Below are positions 1 through 7,885 of a DNA stretch of 64,000 nucleotides, piece by piece. The stretch comes from Halomonas binhaiensis. Its GTDB lineage: Bacteria; Pseudomonadota; Gammaproteobacteria; Pseudomonadales; Halomonadaceae. Under the pieces are notes generated by a model. That model made no database searches and was not told the DNA's origin. It saw nothing but the letters and a program-made list of their open reading frames with translations. Within the stretch, counting starts at the first letter, position 1, and every line of letters begins with the position of its first letter. Made by a program: the position numbers and the translations under genes. Location: contig NZ_CP038437.2 in the NCBI RefSeq assembly GCF_008329985.2, forward strand, positions 3,720,001-3,784,000, read 5' to 3'.

Positions 1-465
1 GTGGCGTAAATAGGGCGTTAGAAAGTCAGGCTGCATCGACATTTCCCCCTGGAAGATTCCACCGGCACTGACAAAGACGAACGTCGGGCGATCCCGTAGC
101 AGGCCCTGCTTGCCCTGTGCTGTGGCGCGAAAACTACGATGAATGCGTACTACATGATCGATCCACAGCTTCAAAGCCGCTGGCACAGTGAAGTTGTGCA
201 TCGGCGTGGCGATGAGCAAGTAATCGCAGTGCTCGAGTTCGGCTATCAGGTTTTCGGAAATATTGAAGTGCGGGCTGGTATCTGGAGCCGATGTAACGAT
301 GGCATCGGCATAGTTGGCATCGATGGGCGGCAATGGCTCGCTAGCCAGGTCTCGTATCACCAATTGGGCTTGTGGATCCAGGCGAGCGGCATACTCCATG
401 GCCAACCTGCTGCCCTGTGATGCTGTCCCATGAGGGCTGCATGCCAATAACAAAATGCTGTTCAC
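1..465 (-). CDS. FMN-dependent NADH-azoreductase / flavodoxin-fold NAD(P)H oxidoreductase (3' end cut by window)
   Basis: This reading frame is open across 155 codons from a GTG at 465 to the left edge, so the C-terminus lies outside the window. The start is chosen because AGAGGT lies about nine bases upstream; no ATG fits. The N-terminus MNSILLLACSP with a following Ser-rich loop is the FMN-phosphate-binding start of the flavodoxin-like fold. The segment ATPMHNFTVPAALKLWIDHV is the conserved AzoR/NQO-type PM-N-F-P-LK block that packs on the flavin. Family members are cytoplasmic quinone and azo reductases using NAD(P)H. Family assignment is firm; the physiological substrate is unknown. Confidence 0.85.
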   Translation of the reverse strand, partial: MNSILLLACSPHGTASQGSRLAMEYAARLDPQAQLVIRDLASEPLPPIDANYADAIVTSAPDTSPHFNISENLIAELEHCDYLLIATPMHNFTVPAALKLWIDHVVRIHRSFRATAQGKQGLLRDRPTFVFVSAGGIFQGEMSMQPDFLTPYLRH

Positions 466-492
466 GAAGGTACACCTCTCATTACCGTCCCG

Positions 493-984
493 TTATCGTC
501 CCGCTTCTTCTGACGTCTCTGTGGCGAGAGACAGACTGAAGTGCATGCCAGTAGCAAGCAGCCCCTGTCGGTAGTAGAAGCGCTGTGCCAGTGCATTACC
601 CAATCCAGTATCCAGCACGACTCGCCGGCACCGATGCAAGTGAGCCACTTTCTGGATCTCTCCCAGCAAGGCAGCACCAATGCCATGACTTCGCTTGTCC
701 GCTCGCGTCACCAGATCATCAACATAGAGAAAACGGCCATACATCAGGTTTTCCTGTAGCCGGTATCCCGCCAGCCCCACTGCTTCCCCACCTTCCCAGG
801 CTGCCAGCAGCCGATAGTTCTGCTCGGCCTGGCGTGTCACCTGGTCGACAAAATCCTCGGCATGCGTCAGATGGGGGCGAAGCTCACGCATGAGAGCAAA
901 GCAGGCACGTAACGTCTGAGGGCTGTCGGCATGCTGCAATATGGGTGCCTGCAGTGTATCGGAAGGTTGAATGGGTGAGTGCAT
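493..984 (-). CDS. GNAT family N-acetyltransferase
   Basis: The 163-residue protein has the usual GNAT length. It carries the acetyl-CoA-binding motif A as VDDLVTRADKRSHGIGAALL (about residues 88-107), followed by the beta5 segment RRVVLDTGLGNALAQRFYYRQG typical of small-molecule or protein N-acetyltransferases. An AGGAGA ribosome site precedes the ATG at 984. It is divergent from the MocR regulator that starts near 1094, so that regulator may control it, as is common for MocR-neighbour pairs. The acceptor substrate cannot be read from the sequence. Confidence 0.85.
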   Translation of the reverse strand: MHSPIQPSDTLQAPILQHADSPQTLRACFALMRELRPHLTHAEDFVDQVTRQAEQNYRLLAAWEGGEAVGLAGYRLQENLMYGRFLYVDDLVTRADKRSHGIGAALLGEIQKVAHLHRCRRVVLDTGLGNALAQRFYYRQGLLATGMHFSLSLATETSEEAGR

Positions 985-1060
985 AGAAGTCTCCTCATGA
1001 ATTAATGACTACTCTATGCAGAAGATGGCCTATGCAATAGGTACAAAAACCGCCCAATCA

Positions 1061-1096
1061 AATGGGACAAGAAAGCCGAATGGGACAAGAAGAATG
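1061..1096. promoter_or_regulatory. 18-bp-period direct repeat in the GNAT-MocR intergenic region
   Basis: AATGGGACAAGAA occurs at 1061-1073 and again at 1079-1091. MocR/GabR-type regulators commonly bind direct repeats in divergent promoters, so this is a candidate operator. If so, the ATG at 1094 rather than the in-frame ATG at 1016 is the MocR start. A simple tandem duplication, like others in this window, is the alternative. Confidence 0.45.
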
Positions 1097-2509
1097 ACGG
1101 ATGTCTCGCCACCTGACCGAACGTTGGATACTCCTCTTTATTTACAGCTGTACCAGCGTTTCCAGGAAGCGATCCGCACGGGACGCTTGAAACCGGGAGA
1201 TCGCGTGCCAGCCATTCGCAATCTGGCAAGTGAGCTCAACCTGGCAAGAGGTACGGTGGAGACCGCCTATCAATTGCTGATCAGCGAAGGCTATCTGGAA
1301 CCTCGCGGACCAGCAGGCACCGTGGTGTCACCACGTCTGGACGCCGCTAATATTCTCATCCATCACTCCCGGAGCACCACTGTGCCCAGTGCCCAGGCAT
1401 CCCAAGAGACCAGGCCAGGTTCTACGATCCTGCCCTTCCAGCTTGGTCTCCCTGCCCTGGATGCCTTCCCCCACGCACTATGGCGACGCCTGACGACCCG
1501 GCGGCTGCGAGAGCTCCGAGCGGACGACCTGAACTATCCCGATCCGCTTGGCTATCGCCCGTTACGCGAACACCTTTCTGCCTACCTGGGTATCTCGCGA
1601 GGTATTCACTGCGCTCCAGAGCAGCTATTCATCACGGCAGGATACAAGGGAGCCCTCAGCATGATCTGCCACTGCCTGATGGAGCATGACGACCAGGTCT
1701 GGTTCGAAGACCCTGGCTACCATCTTGCACGCCGCCAGTTGGAGCACGCGGGAGCAAGGCTAATTCCCGTGCCGGTAGATGAGCATGGCCTTGACGTGGA
1801 CCATGGACAGCACTGCGCGCCTCAAGCCAGGTTTGCTGTCGTCACCCCATCTCACCAGAGCCCGCTCGGCAACGCTCTCTCCCTGCCTCGGCGCTTGGAA
1901 CTGTTGAACTGGGCAGCCAGGGCCGAGAGCTGGATCATCGAGGATGATTATGACAGTGAGTATCACTACGAAGGCCATCCACTGCCGGCACTGAAGAGTC
2001 TCGACCAGCAACAGCGAGTGCTCTACATCGGCTCCTTCAGCAAGGTGCTGTTCCCAGGGCTCAGGCTTGGCTATCTGGTGGTTCCCGAGTCTCTGGTGGA
2101 AACGTTTCAACTGGCCTGCCACACCACATTCGGTGGCAGCCCGTGGCTATCTCAGGCCATCGTCAGTGACTTGATGCATGAAGGGCACTTCTCTCGCCAT
2201 TTGAAAAAAATGCGCAGTCTCTACGCCCAGCGTCGAGCGGTTACGGCTGAAGCATTGCGCGAGTGCTTCGGCGAACGCTTGGAGATCAAGTTGAAAGCAG
2301 GTGGCATGCATCTTCTAGCCGAGCTGCCCTTGGCAACAGATGACGCTGCCATTGCAGCCCGAGTGCAGGCAGGCGGCCTGGCCGTGCAACCTCTGTCCCA
2401 TTGGTGCATCGACGCCCAATGCTCTCCAGGGTTGCTGCTGGGTTTCACTAATGTCGCCAGCCGCGAGGAGGCGGGACAGCTAGCCAGAAAATTGGCAACA
2501 CTGGTCTAG
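1094..2509 (+). CDS. MocR/PdxR-type PLP-dependent transcriptional regulator
   Basis: An N-terminal GntR winged helix (LYLQLYQRFQEAIRTGRLKP, then AIRNLASELNLARGTVETAY) is joined by a linker to a full fold-type-I aminotransferase domain. The latter has NYPDPLGYRPLREHL, the Asp of IIEDDYDSEY and the PLP lysine in GSFSKVLFPGLRLGY. That architecture defines the MocR family, which senses PLP-linked or amino compounds. The frame is open from an ATG at 1016, but the first 26 residues precede the GntR domain, have no ribosome site and cover a direct repeat that looks regulatory, so I prefer the ATG at 1094. It is divergent from the GNAT gene. Confidence 0.9.
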   Translation: MTDVSPPDRTLDTPLYLQLYQRFQEAIRTGRLKPGDRVPAIRNLASELNLARGTVETAYQLLISEGYLEPRGPAGTVVSPRLDAANILIHHSRSTTVPSAQASQETRPGSTILPFQLGLPALDAFPHALWRRLTTRRLRELRADDLNYPDPLGYRPLREHLSAYLGISRGIHCAPEQLFITAGYKGALSMICHCLMEHDDQVWFEDPGYHLARRQLEHAGARLIPVPVDEHGLDVDHGQHCAPQARFAVVTPSHQSPLGNALSLPRRLELLNWAARAESWIIEDDYDSEYHYEGHPLPALKSLDQQQRVLYIGSFSKVLFPGLRLGYLVVPESLVETFQLACHTTFGGSPWLSQAIVSDLMHEGHFSRHLKKMRSLYAQRRAVTAEALRECFGERLEIKLKAGGMHLLAELPLATDDAAIAARVQAGGLAVQPLSHWCIDAQCSPGLLLGFTNVASREEAGQLARKLATLV

Positions 2510-2577
2510 TGGCAGATCAATGCCACCGGAACCCAGTGTGTCCCTTCTTTACCACGGCAATCACCTTGGCATGGCAC

Positions 2578-3303
2578 CTATCTGGCGTCATGAAAGATGA
2601 TCCCCAGCGTATGGCGCTGGCCGCTTCGGACGGTACTGACGCCATGACGCATGTTGACGCGGTAGTCTCCGCGGGAGCCGCGAACCGGACGCTGATGGAC
2701 TGCCAGGACGACGGCATCGCCCTGGCGCAAGGGCACTACCTCTACGCGACTTTGCATTCGGGGGCGCTGTTCTGTCAGCACGAACTCACCTCCGGTAAAA
2801 TCCTGTTCGGGCTCGGAGAGCAGAAAGGCCATCTGCAGTGGGAAGGCCAGCTCGCCGTACAGGTCCTGATGCAGGCAGTTGAAGTCACCCTCGCCATATT
2901 GCAATAGCAGAGGTGTTGGACGGGTCTGTCCTTGTGTATGGCATTTACGCAGGAAAGCCTCCAGCGTGGCGGGATAGCGAGTATCGATGCCCATGCGCTC
3001 ATTCCAGCGATTCGCGACTACCGCCAGGGGTGCATAAAGTCTTGCTCGCAGCTCCGCAATCAGATCCGGCAGAGGGTAGCTGAAATAGCGATATTCACCC
3101 CTGCCGAACCCGTGTCGGTTCATGTGGATATGGGCACGGAAGGCATCCTCTCGCACATAAAGCGCAGCAAGGTCGCGGCACTCGGCAGCCGTCAGAACAT
3201 GGGGCAGGATGGCATAGCCATGCTCATCCAGTGCTGCCCCGACAGATGACCAGTCATGGCACGCCAGGCGATCCTGCAGCCCTGTGATGATTGCCATATT
3301 CAT
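2578..3303 (-). CDS. 2-oxoglutarate/Fe(II) oxygenase (DUF2086-type) coupled to Ada
   Basis: The 241-residue product has a 2OG-Fe(II) oxygenase fold with a His-X-Asp pair at H145/D147 (NCLHQDLYG), a distal His at H220 (NMRH) and a following Arg for 2-oxoglutarate (SGQRHTLG). It resembles the DUF2086 family, which is suspected to act on alkylated DNA. The start ATG at 3303 overlaps the ada stop as ATGA, with a strong GGAGG site eight bases upstream inside ada, so the two are translationally coupled. Longer in-frame starts lie inside ada and are unlikely. Coupling to ada supports an AlkB-like repair role, but this is inference. Confidence 0.85.
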   Translation of the reverse strand: MNMAIITGLQDRLACHDWSSVGAALDEHGYAILPHVLTAAECRDLAALYVREDAFRAHIHMNRHGFGRGEYRYFSYPLPDLIAELRARLYAPLAVVANRWNERMGIDTRYPATLEAFLRKCHTQGQTRPTPLLLQYGEGDFNCLHQDLYGELAFPLQMAFLLSEPEQDFTGGEFVLTEQRPRMQSRVEVVPLRQGDAVVLAVHQRPVRGSRGDYRVNMRHGVSTVRSGQRHTLGIIFHDAR

Positions 3304-4370
3304 TCCCGCGCCTCCTTCTCCAGCAAAGCGCATTTGCGTGGCACGCCCCAGCGATATCCCGACAGGCTGCCATCGGCGCGCACAACCCGATGACAGGGAA
3401 TAGCCACGGCAATCCTGTTGGCAGCGCAAGCTGCCGCCACCGCACGAACCGCACGAGGAGCGCCGATACGGCTGGCGATATCGCTGTAGCTGGCCGTCTG
3501 GCCGACGGGTATCTCGCGCAGGGCCTGCCAGACGCGAATCTGGAATGTCGTGCCTTGGATATCGAGCGGTAAATCCAGTCCGATCCGGGGCGCTTCGATA
3601 AAACCGACGACTTTCGCGATCAGGCTGGCAAAACCTGAATCGTCACCGATCAGATGCGCCAGGGGAAAGCGGTCCTGCAATTCACGCACCAGGGCGTCAG
3701 GATCATCGCCAAGGCTGATCGCGCAGATGCCCCTGTTGCTTTGCGCAACCAGAATGGCGCCCAGGGTGCATTGCCCTACCGCGAAGCGAATCTCGGCGTC
3801 TTTGCCCCCCTTCCTGTAAGCCGATGGTGGCATGCCAAGCATGTCGGAAGACTGCTCGTAAAAACGACTGCTCGCATTGAAACCAGCAGCATTGATGGCA
3901 TCTGTAACGCTAGGGGAACCGGGCAATTCGGCGCGAACACGCCCGGCTCTATGTGCCGACGCATAGGCTCGGGGGGTCACCCCGGTAATCGCCTTGAACT
4001 GACGGTGAAAGTAATGCGGGCTCATGCCGACCCTTGCGGCCAGATCGTCGAGATGAAGCATCTCGTCGGCCTGCTCGATGATACGGCAGGCCTCAGCAAC
4101 GATGGCGGCATTCGCCTCGGCCGAAGACTGGCCCTTGGGGTGACAGCGCAGGCAAGCCCGGAACCCTGCCGCTTCAGCGTCCTCTGCTGAACGATAAAAG
4201 GTCACGTTGTGGGGTTTTGCCCGGCGCGAAGGACAGGAAGGACGGCAATAAACACCCGAAGTCTTTACGCCGTAGACAAACTCCCCGTCGCTGGCCGGAT
4301 CACGGGCAAGAACGCATTTCCAGCGCGGATCGCGCTCGGTTTCAGTGACGCTTTCTGTTACCTGTTTCAT
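3300..4370 (-). CDS. ada: Ada: methyl-responsive regulator and O6-methylguanine-DNA methyltransferase
   Basis: At 356 residues it has all three Ada parts. The N-terminal methylphosphotriester domain has the zinc cysteines C42, C46, C73 and C76 (GVYCRPSC, CLRCHP); the first of these is the methyl acceptor. An AraC-type helix-turn-helix lies at about residues 95-185 (IIEQADEMLHLDDLAARVGM, YFHRQFKAITGVTPRAY). The C-terminal suicide methyltransferase has the active-site motif IPCHRVV with acceptor C326. It repairs O6-methylguanine and activates the adaptive response. The 2OG oxygenase follows with a 4-bp overlap. A candidate Ada box lies at 4479-4488. Confidence 0.97.
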   Translation of the reverse strand: MKQVTESVTETERDPRWKCVLARDPASDGEFVYGVKTSGVYCRPSCPSRRAKPHNVTFYRSAEDAEAAGFRACLRCHPKGQSSAEANAAIVAEACRIIEQADEMLHLDDLAARVGMSPHYFHRQFKAITGVTPRAYASAHRAGRVRAELPGSPSVTDAINAAGFNASSRFYEQSSDMLGMPPSAYRKGGKDAEIRFAVGQCTLGAILVAQSNRGICAISLGDDPDALVRELQDRFPLAHLIGDDSGFASLIAKVVGFIEAPRIGLDLPLDIQGTTFQIRVWQALREIPVGQTASYSDIASRIGAPRAVRAVAAACAANRIAVAIPCHRVVRADGSLSGYRWGVPRKCALLEKEARE

Positions 4371-4478
4371 CGCTTACGTCCTGCTTCTCGGATGTCACAT
4401 GAGAATAGGGGGTGTTGCTACTGGCCTCTTCCCGATACTTGCTTTCAAATCCCGCTCCCCTTATGACAGGAAATGCAG

Positions 4479-4488
4479 CTTGCGCTTT
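4479..4488 (-). promoter_or_regulatory. Candidate Ada box upstream of ada
   Basis: Read on the minus strand the sequence is AAAGCGCAAG, containing the A-box AAAGCGCA known from the E. coli ada promoter. It lies 108 bases before the ada start, a plausible distance for autoregulation. It is a short match and rests on motif recall. Confidence 0.45.
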
Positions 4489-4495
4489 CTTGTCC

Positions 4496-5275
4496 TTAAT
4501 CACACTCAGCATCCCCCGACCTGGAAAGAAGGGAAGGTTCTCCTCCCCAGATAAGCTGACGATGATCGAAATTGACATCGAGTGTCGGCTTGATGATCAG
4601 AAAATAGGGCGAGACATCGAAATCGCGAGGGACGAAATAGGAAAAGTGCCGAGGATAGAGCACTTCGAACTCCTGGTGCCCAGGGCTCAACGATTGCGCC
4701 GCTGCAATACGCGGCAGGATCGGGTAGCGGATTGACTGGAATGCCTCGGCAATCAAGGTCGAGCAAATCGCTCGAGTGGGGTCACCGCTACCGAGCGCCA
4801 GCATCTTTCTGCGCCAACGTACCGGCACCGGCGGAGTAGGCATCAGATAGCGCACCAGATCGATGATATTGCGCAAATCGTAGCAGCTACCCAAACGTTG
4901 AGCAGCATAGTCGATCAGTGCCTGACGCTCCTCTGGTACGAGCCCGACAGGACGACAGATACGGCAATGTTGCCCAGCGTAGCTCTCCAGACCAACACGA
5001 CGCACACCATCATTGATATCGGCCTCGATCAGGCCGTAAGGGCCACCTCCGGACTCTTCGTATGCATTGCCCACATACAGCGCGGCATGAGACCAGGTAG
5101 ATTGCGTCAGATACTTGATTGCCGTACTGATACGGGTATTGCCATCGATCAGCAGGACATCGCCAGGCTTCATGCAGGCCCTCAGATGCTCGATCTCAAC
5201 GGGAGCCTGTATGCTTGCTGACTTGAGAGGATGGCTGAGATAACGACTCAACCACTTTCCGATACCTTCCAGCAT
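4496..5275 (-). CDS. YiiX/YebB-like NlpC/P60-type cysteine hydrolase
   Basis: The 259-residue protein has the permuted papain-like arrangement. The catalytic His comes first in STWSHAALYVG (H63), after GDVLLIDG, and the catalytic Cys later in RAICSTLIAEAFQ (C171). This order identifies the YiiX/YebB lineage, whose members cleave amide or thioester bonds in lipids, peptides or peptidoglycan. There is no signal peptide or clear membrane segment, although the N-terminus is amphipathic. An AGGAGG site lies five bases before the ATG at 5275. The substrate is unknown. Confidence 0.8.
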   Translation of the reverse strand: MLEGIGKWLSRYLSHPLKSASIQAPVEIEHLRACMKPGDVLLIDGNTRISTAIKYLTQSTWSHAALYVGNAYEESGGGPYGLIEADINDGVRRVGLESYAGQHCRICRPVGLVPEERQALIDYAAQRLGSCYDLRNIIDLVRYLMPTPPVPVRWRRKMLALGSGDPTRAICSTLIAEAFQSIRYPILPRIAAAQSLSPGHQEFEVLYPRHFSYFVPRDFDVSPYFLIIKPTLDVNFDHRQLIWGGEPSLLSRSGDAECD

Positions 5276-5368
5276 ATCGCCTCCTCACAGCCCGAATGCC
5301 TGGGCTCGTATGGTTGAGTCGAGCAAAAGGAAAAATACTTTCGTGCCCGGTCTTGTGGCTCCAACCTT

Positions 5369-5399
5369 CCATGGCAGGCCTGCAATGCGCCTGCCATGG
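5369..5399. other. 11-bp inverted repeat between the YiiX-like and GST genes
   Basis: CCATGGCAGGC (5369-5379) pairs perfectly with GCCTGCCATGG (5389-5399) across a nine-base loop. It lies between two divergent genes, so it is not a normal terminator position. It could be an operator or a leader hairpin of the GST transcript. No T-tract follows. Confidence 0.5.
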
Positions 5400-5519
5400 C
5401 AAAACAGCTATGCTCTCTGATGTTCAAACATTCTGGCGACGATTCCCAGCTCTTTGCGCCAGCAGATCGTGAGATGCCTTAGACCAGCGCCACATCCCAT
5501 CGCAGGAGAACATGACACC

Positions 5520-6155
5520 ATGGCCAACAAGCCTGTCCTTTACGGTTTCGACGGATCGACCTATGTGCGCACTGTACGCATGGTGCTCGTCGACAAGAAT
5601 ATCGACTACGATCAGATCCCGGTACACGTACTCAAGGGCGAGCCCCGTGAGCCCGAACATCTTGCCCGCCACCCCTTCGGCAAGGTCCCGGTCATGGATA
5701 TCGATGGTGTGCGGATTCGCGAGACAGATGCCATCTGTCGTTATCTTGACGATACCCGACCAGGTCCGTCGCCGGTCCCGCATACCGCCAAGGATCGCGC
5801 GCGGATGACGGAAATCATGAACCTGACCGAAAGCTATGGGTACAACGCCTTGCTGGGGGCTGCCGGTTACCATCTCTTCCCTGATTTTCTGGGGAATCCC
5901 GATGAATCCGTGCGCGATGCCTGTGTCCGGGACGGCGAGACATTCCTGAAACTGCTGATGGAAATCAAGGCATCCAGCCGTTGGCTGGCCGGAGATGCGC
6001 CAACGCTGGCTGACTATTATCTGGCGCCCATCCTCTTCTATGTTGCGATGACCCCAGAGGCCGACCATCTGATCGGTGTCGACGGGGTATCAGACTGGTG
6101 GGGGGCGATGCAGCAGGTCAAAAGCTACAAGGCAACAGAACCCGACCTTGGCTGA
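5520..6155 (+). CDS. Glutathione S-transferase family protein
   Basis: The 211-residue protein has a thioredoxin-like N-terminal domain (VLYGFDGSTYVRTVRMVL) with the cis-Pro region FGKVPVMDID and the glutathione gamma-Glu site IRETDAICRYL. An all-helical C-terminal domain ends with the N-capping box SRWLAGDAPTLADYYLAP. The start at 5520 is preferred over the upstream in-frame ATG at 5454 because an AGGAG site at 5504-5508 serves it and homology begins there. The gene is followed by the FAH-family gene, so a maleylpyruvate-isomerase-like role is possible, but it lacks the zeta-class motif and I would not assert it. Its stop codon lies in a 13-bp tandem array. Confidence 0.88.
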   Translation: MANKPVLYGFDGSTYVRTVRMVLVDKNIDYDQIPVHVLKGEPREPEHLARHPFGKVPVMDIDGVRIRETDAICRYLDDTRPGPSPVPHTAKDRARMTEIMNLTESYGYNALLGAAGYHLFPDFLGNPDESVRDACVRDGETFLKLLMEIKASSRWLAGDAPTLADYYLAPILFYVAMTPEADHLIGVDGVSDWWGAMQQVKSYKATEPDLG

Positions 6156-6247
6156 CTGTTTTGGCTGACTGTTTTGGCTGACTGTTTTGGCTGACTGTTT
6201 TGGCTGACTGTTTTGGCTGACTGTTTTGGCTGACTGTTTTGGCTGAC
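6150..6247. repeat. 13-bp tandem array, 7.5 copies, starting at the GST stop codon
   Basis: GGCTGACTGTTTT is repeated seven times without a mismatch (6150-6240), followed by GGCTGAC. The first copy includes the natural TGA of the GST gene, so every unit carries a TGA. Because 13 is not a multiple of three, stops fall in all forward frames. It lies between the GST and FAH genes. Confidence 0.98.
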
Positions 6248-6365
6248 AGAGCTTTAGCTAAGTAGCGTGCTAAGATCTTACGTTCGCCGTGTCAAAAAAG
6301 AACAGATCACAAGCATCTATCATCCCCAATCCATCTCTATATCTATCACAACAAGGAACCCGTTC

Positions 6366-7073
6366 ATGGTCGATTATGTTTTTGCCCCCCACCCCATTGC
6401 CAGCGTTGCCATTGAAGGAGATGACAAGCAATTCCCGGTGCGTCGCATCTTCTGCGTAGGGCGTAACTACGAGGCTCACGCCAGGGAAATGGGACGTGAC
6501 CCAAGCCGTGAACCGCCTTTCTTCTTCACCAAGCCTGCCGATGCCCTGGTTCCCGACGGCAGCGAAGTCCCCTACCCTCCCCAGACCAAGAACTTCCAGT
6601 ACGAAATGGAACTGGTCGTTGCCATCGCCAAGGACGGTTTCGAGATCCCGGTCGAAGATGCACACGACTACATCTATGGCTATGCCGTCGGCAACGACCT
6701 GACACGCCGCGACCTGCAGGCAGAAGCCAAGGAGCTCGGGCGGCCCTGGGATTGGGGTAAAGGGTTCGATGCCTCTGTGGTCATCTCGCCGATCAAGAAG
6801 GCCAGTGAGATTGGCCATCCCTCCAGTGGCCGCATCTGGCTGGCAGTGAACGATGAAATCAAGCAGGACCAGGATATTGCCGACTTGATCTGGAGCATTC
6901 CGGAAGTCATCTCCATCCTGTCGCAATCCATGCGCATTCGCGCTGGGGACCTGATCTACACCGGCACACCTGCCGGCGTTGGGGCACTTCAGGTAGGCGA
7001 CCGCATCAGCGGCGGTGTCGATGGTGTTGGCAGCCACACCATGACTATCGTAGCGCCCAAGGCTGGCATATGA
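6366..7073 (+). CDS. Fumarylacetoacetate hydrolase family protein, fumarylpyruvate-hydrolase-like
   Basis: The 235-residue protein matches small FAH-superfamily hydrolases. It has RRIFCVGRNYEAHAREMG at the N-terminus, the metal-ligand Glu residues in YEMELVVAI, the Asp in GYAVGNDLTRRDLQ and the Lys of WDWGKGFDAS, and ends with IYTGTPAGVGALQVGD. This set is most like the fumarylpyruvate hydrolases of gentisate catabolism, though acylpyruvases of the FAHD1 type share it. The start at 6366 has AAGGA eight bases upstream; a longer frame from 6267 is not supported. A strong terminator follows at once. Confidence 0.87.
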   Translation: MVDYVFAPHPIASVAIEGDDKQFPVRRIFCVGRNYEAHAREMGRDPSREPPFFFTKPADALVPDGSEVPYPPQTKNFQYEMELVVAIAKDGFEIPVEDAHDYIYGYAVGNDLTRRDLQAEAKELGRPWDWGKGFDASVVISPIKKASEIGHPSSGRIWLAVNDEIKQDQDIADLIWSIPEVISILSQSMRIRAGDLIYTGTPAGVGALQVGDRISGGVDGVGSHTMTIVAPKAGI

Positions 7074-7078
7074 GCAAT

Positions 7079-7113
7079 CCCCGGAAAGGTGTCTTCAAGG
7101 CACCTTTCCGGGG
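7079..7113 (+). terminator. Rho-independent terminator after the FAH gene
   Basis: A perfect 13-bp stem, CCCCGGAAAGGTG (7079-7091) with CACCTTTCCGGGG (7101-7113), encloses a nine-base loop. It is followed by ACTTT and sits six bases after the FAH stop. Confidence 0.85.
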
Positions 7114-7120
7114 ACTTTAA

Positions 7121-7154
7121 TCACACAGGCCCTGCTACTGCAGGGCCTGTGTGA
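7121..7154 (-). terminator. Hairpin terminator after pcaG
   Basis: A perfect 14-bp stem, TCACACAGGCCCTG with CAGGGCCTGTGTGA, has a six-base loop. On the minus strand it is followed by TTAAAGT and lies 33 bases beyond the pcaG stop. It faces the FAH terminator, so the two convergent operons are separated by back-to-back hairpins. Confidence 0.75.
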
Positions 7155-7186
7155 AACTTCACAAGAGCGTGATCCGGAAGCCAGCA

Positions 7187-7819
7187 TCAGAAATCAAAAA
7201 ATACCGTCTCACCTTCCCCCTGCAGACGTATATCAAGGCGATAGCGCACCTTGCCATCGACTTCTTCGCGCTTGGCGATCAGGGTCTGGCGACGTGCCGG
7301 TGACTCAATGGCATTGAGCACCGGACAAGCGGCATTGGCTTCAGCTTCGTCCTCGAAGTAGAGGCGTGTCTGCAAGTGAATATTGATGCCCCTGGCGAAG
7401 ATGGCCAGATTGATGTGCGGGGCCATCACTCGGCCATTGGAAAGCGCCACGGCACCTGGCTTCACCGTGATCAATGACCACTCGCTATCCCCTTCTGCGG
7501 TCGTCGCCGTACGCCCGAAACTATTGAACGGCTTGTGCTGATCGTACTCCGGCTGATACTCGCCATGAGCATCGGTCTGCCAGGCTTCGAGCAGTGCATC
7601 ACGCACCAGGTCACCATTGCCATCGATCACCTTGCCGATGACCTCGATATGCTCACCTTCGGCTTCGGGCCTGGCCATCTGGTTCCACAGCTCTTCATCA
7701 CGCTTGGGCAAGCCGGCCACATGCAAGGCCAGACCGATATGTACATAGGGCCCAGCAGTCTGTGACGCTGTCTCGCGCAGCATCAGCTCACTGCAGGATA
7801 CGGAATTCGGCTGTTGCAT
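7187..7819 (-). CDS. pcaG: Protocatechuate 3,4-dioxygenase alpha subunit
   Basis: The 210-residue protein has the intradiol dioxygenase fold (TASQTAGPYVHIGL, DALLEAWQTDAHGEY, then MAPHINLAIFARGI). It lacks the Tyr/Tyr/His/His iron ligands, as expected for the alpha chain, which pairs with the iron-binding PcaH to cleave protocatechuate to 3-carboxy-cis,cis-muconate. I choose the ATG at 7819 (GGAG nine bases upstream) over the ATG at 7834, which has a poor ribosome site. It follows pcaH in the same operon; the spacer holds a 19-bp duplication of the pcaH tail. Confidence 0.96.
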   Translation of the reverse strand: MQQPNSVSCSELMLRETASQTAGPYVHIGLALHVAGLPKRDEELWNQMARPEAEGEHIEVIGKVIDGNGDLVRDALLEAWQTDAHGEYQPEYDQHKPFNSFGRTATTAEGDSEWSLITVKPGAVALSNGRVMAPHINLAIFARGINIHLQTRLYFEDEAEANAACPVLNAIESPARRQTLIAKREEVDGKVRYRLDIRLQGEGETVFFDF

Positions 7820-7847
7820 TGTCTTTGTCTCCATTCAGATTCTCAAA

Positions 7848-7885
7848 CCTGTCACTGGTTTTCGAACCTGTCACTGGTTTTCGAA
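7848..7885. repeat. 19-bp perfect tandem duplication of the pcaH 3' end
   Basis: CCTGTCACTGGTTTTCGAA occurs at 7848-7866 and 7867-7885. On the minus strand the upstream copy encodes the last PcaH residues FENQ and the TGA stop, and the second copy repeats the same codons and stop in the pcaHG spacer. Confidence 0.97.

Noticed and set aside
2509..2907. Plus-strand frame of 132 codons directly after the MocR gene
   Set aside because: Antisense to the 2OG oxygenase with visible iron ligands; no protein features of its own.
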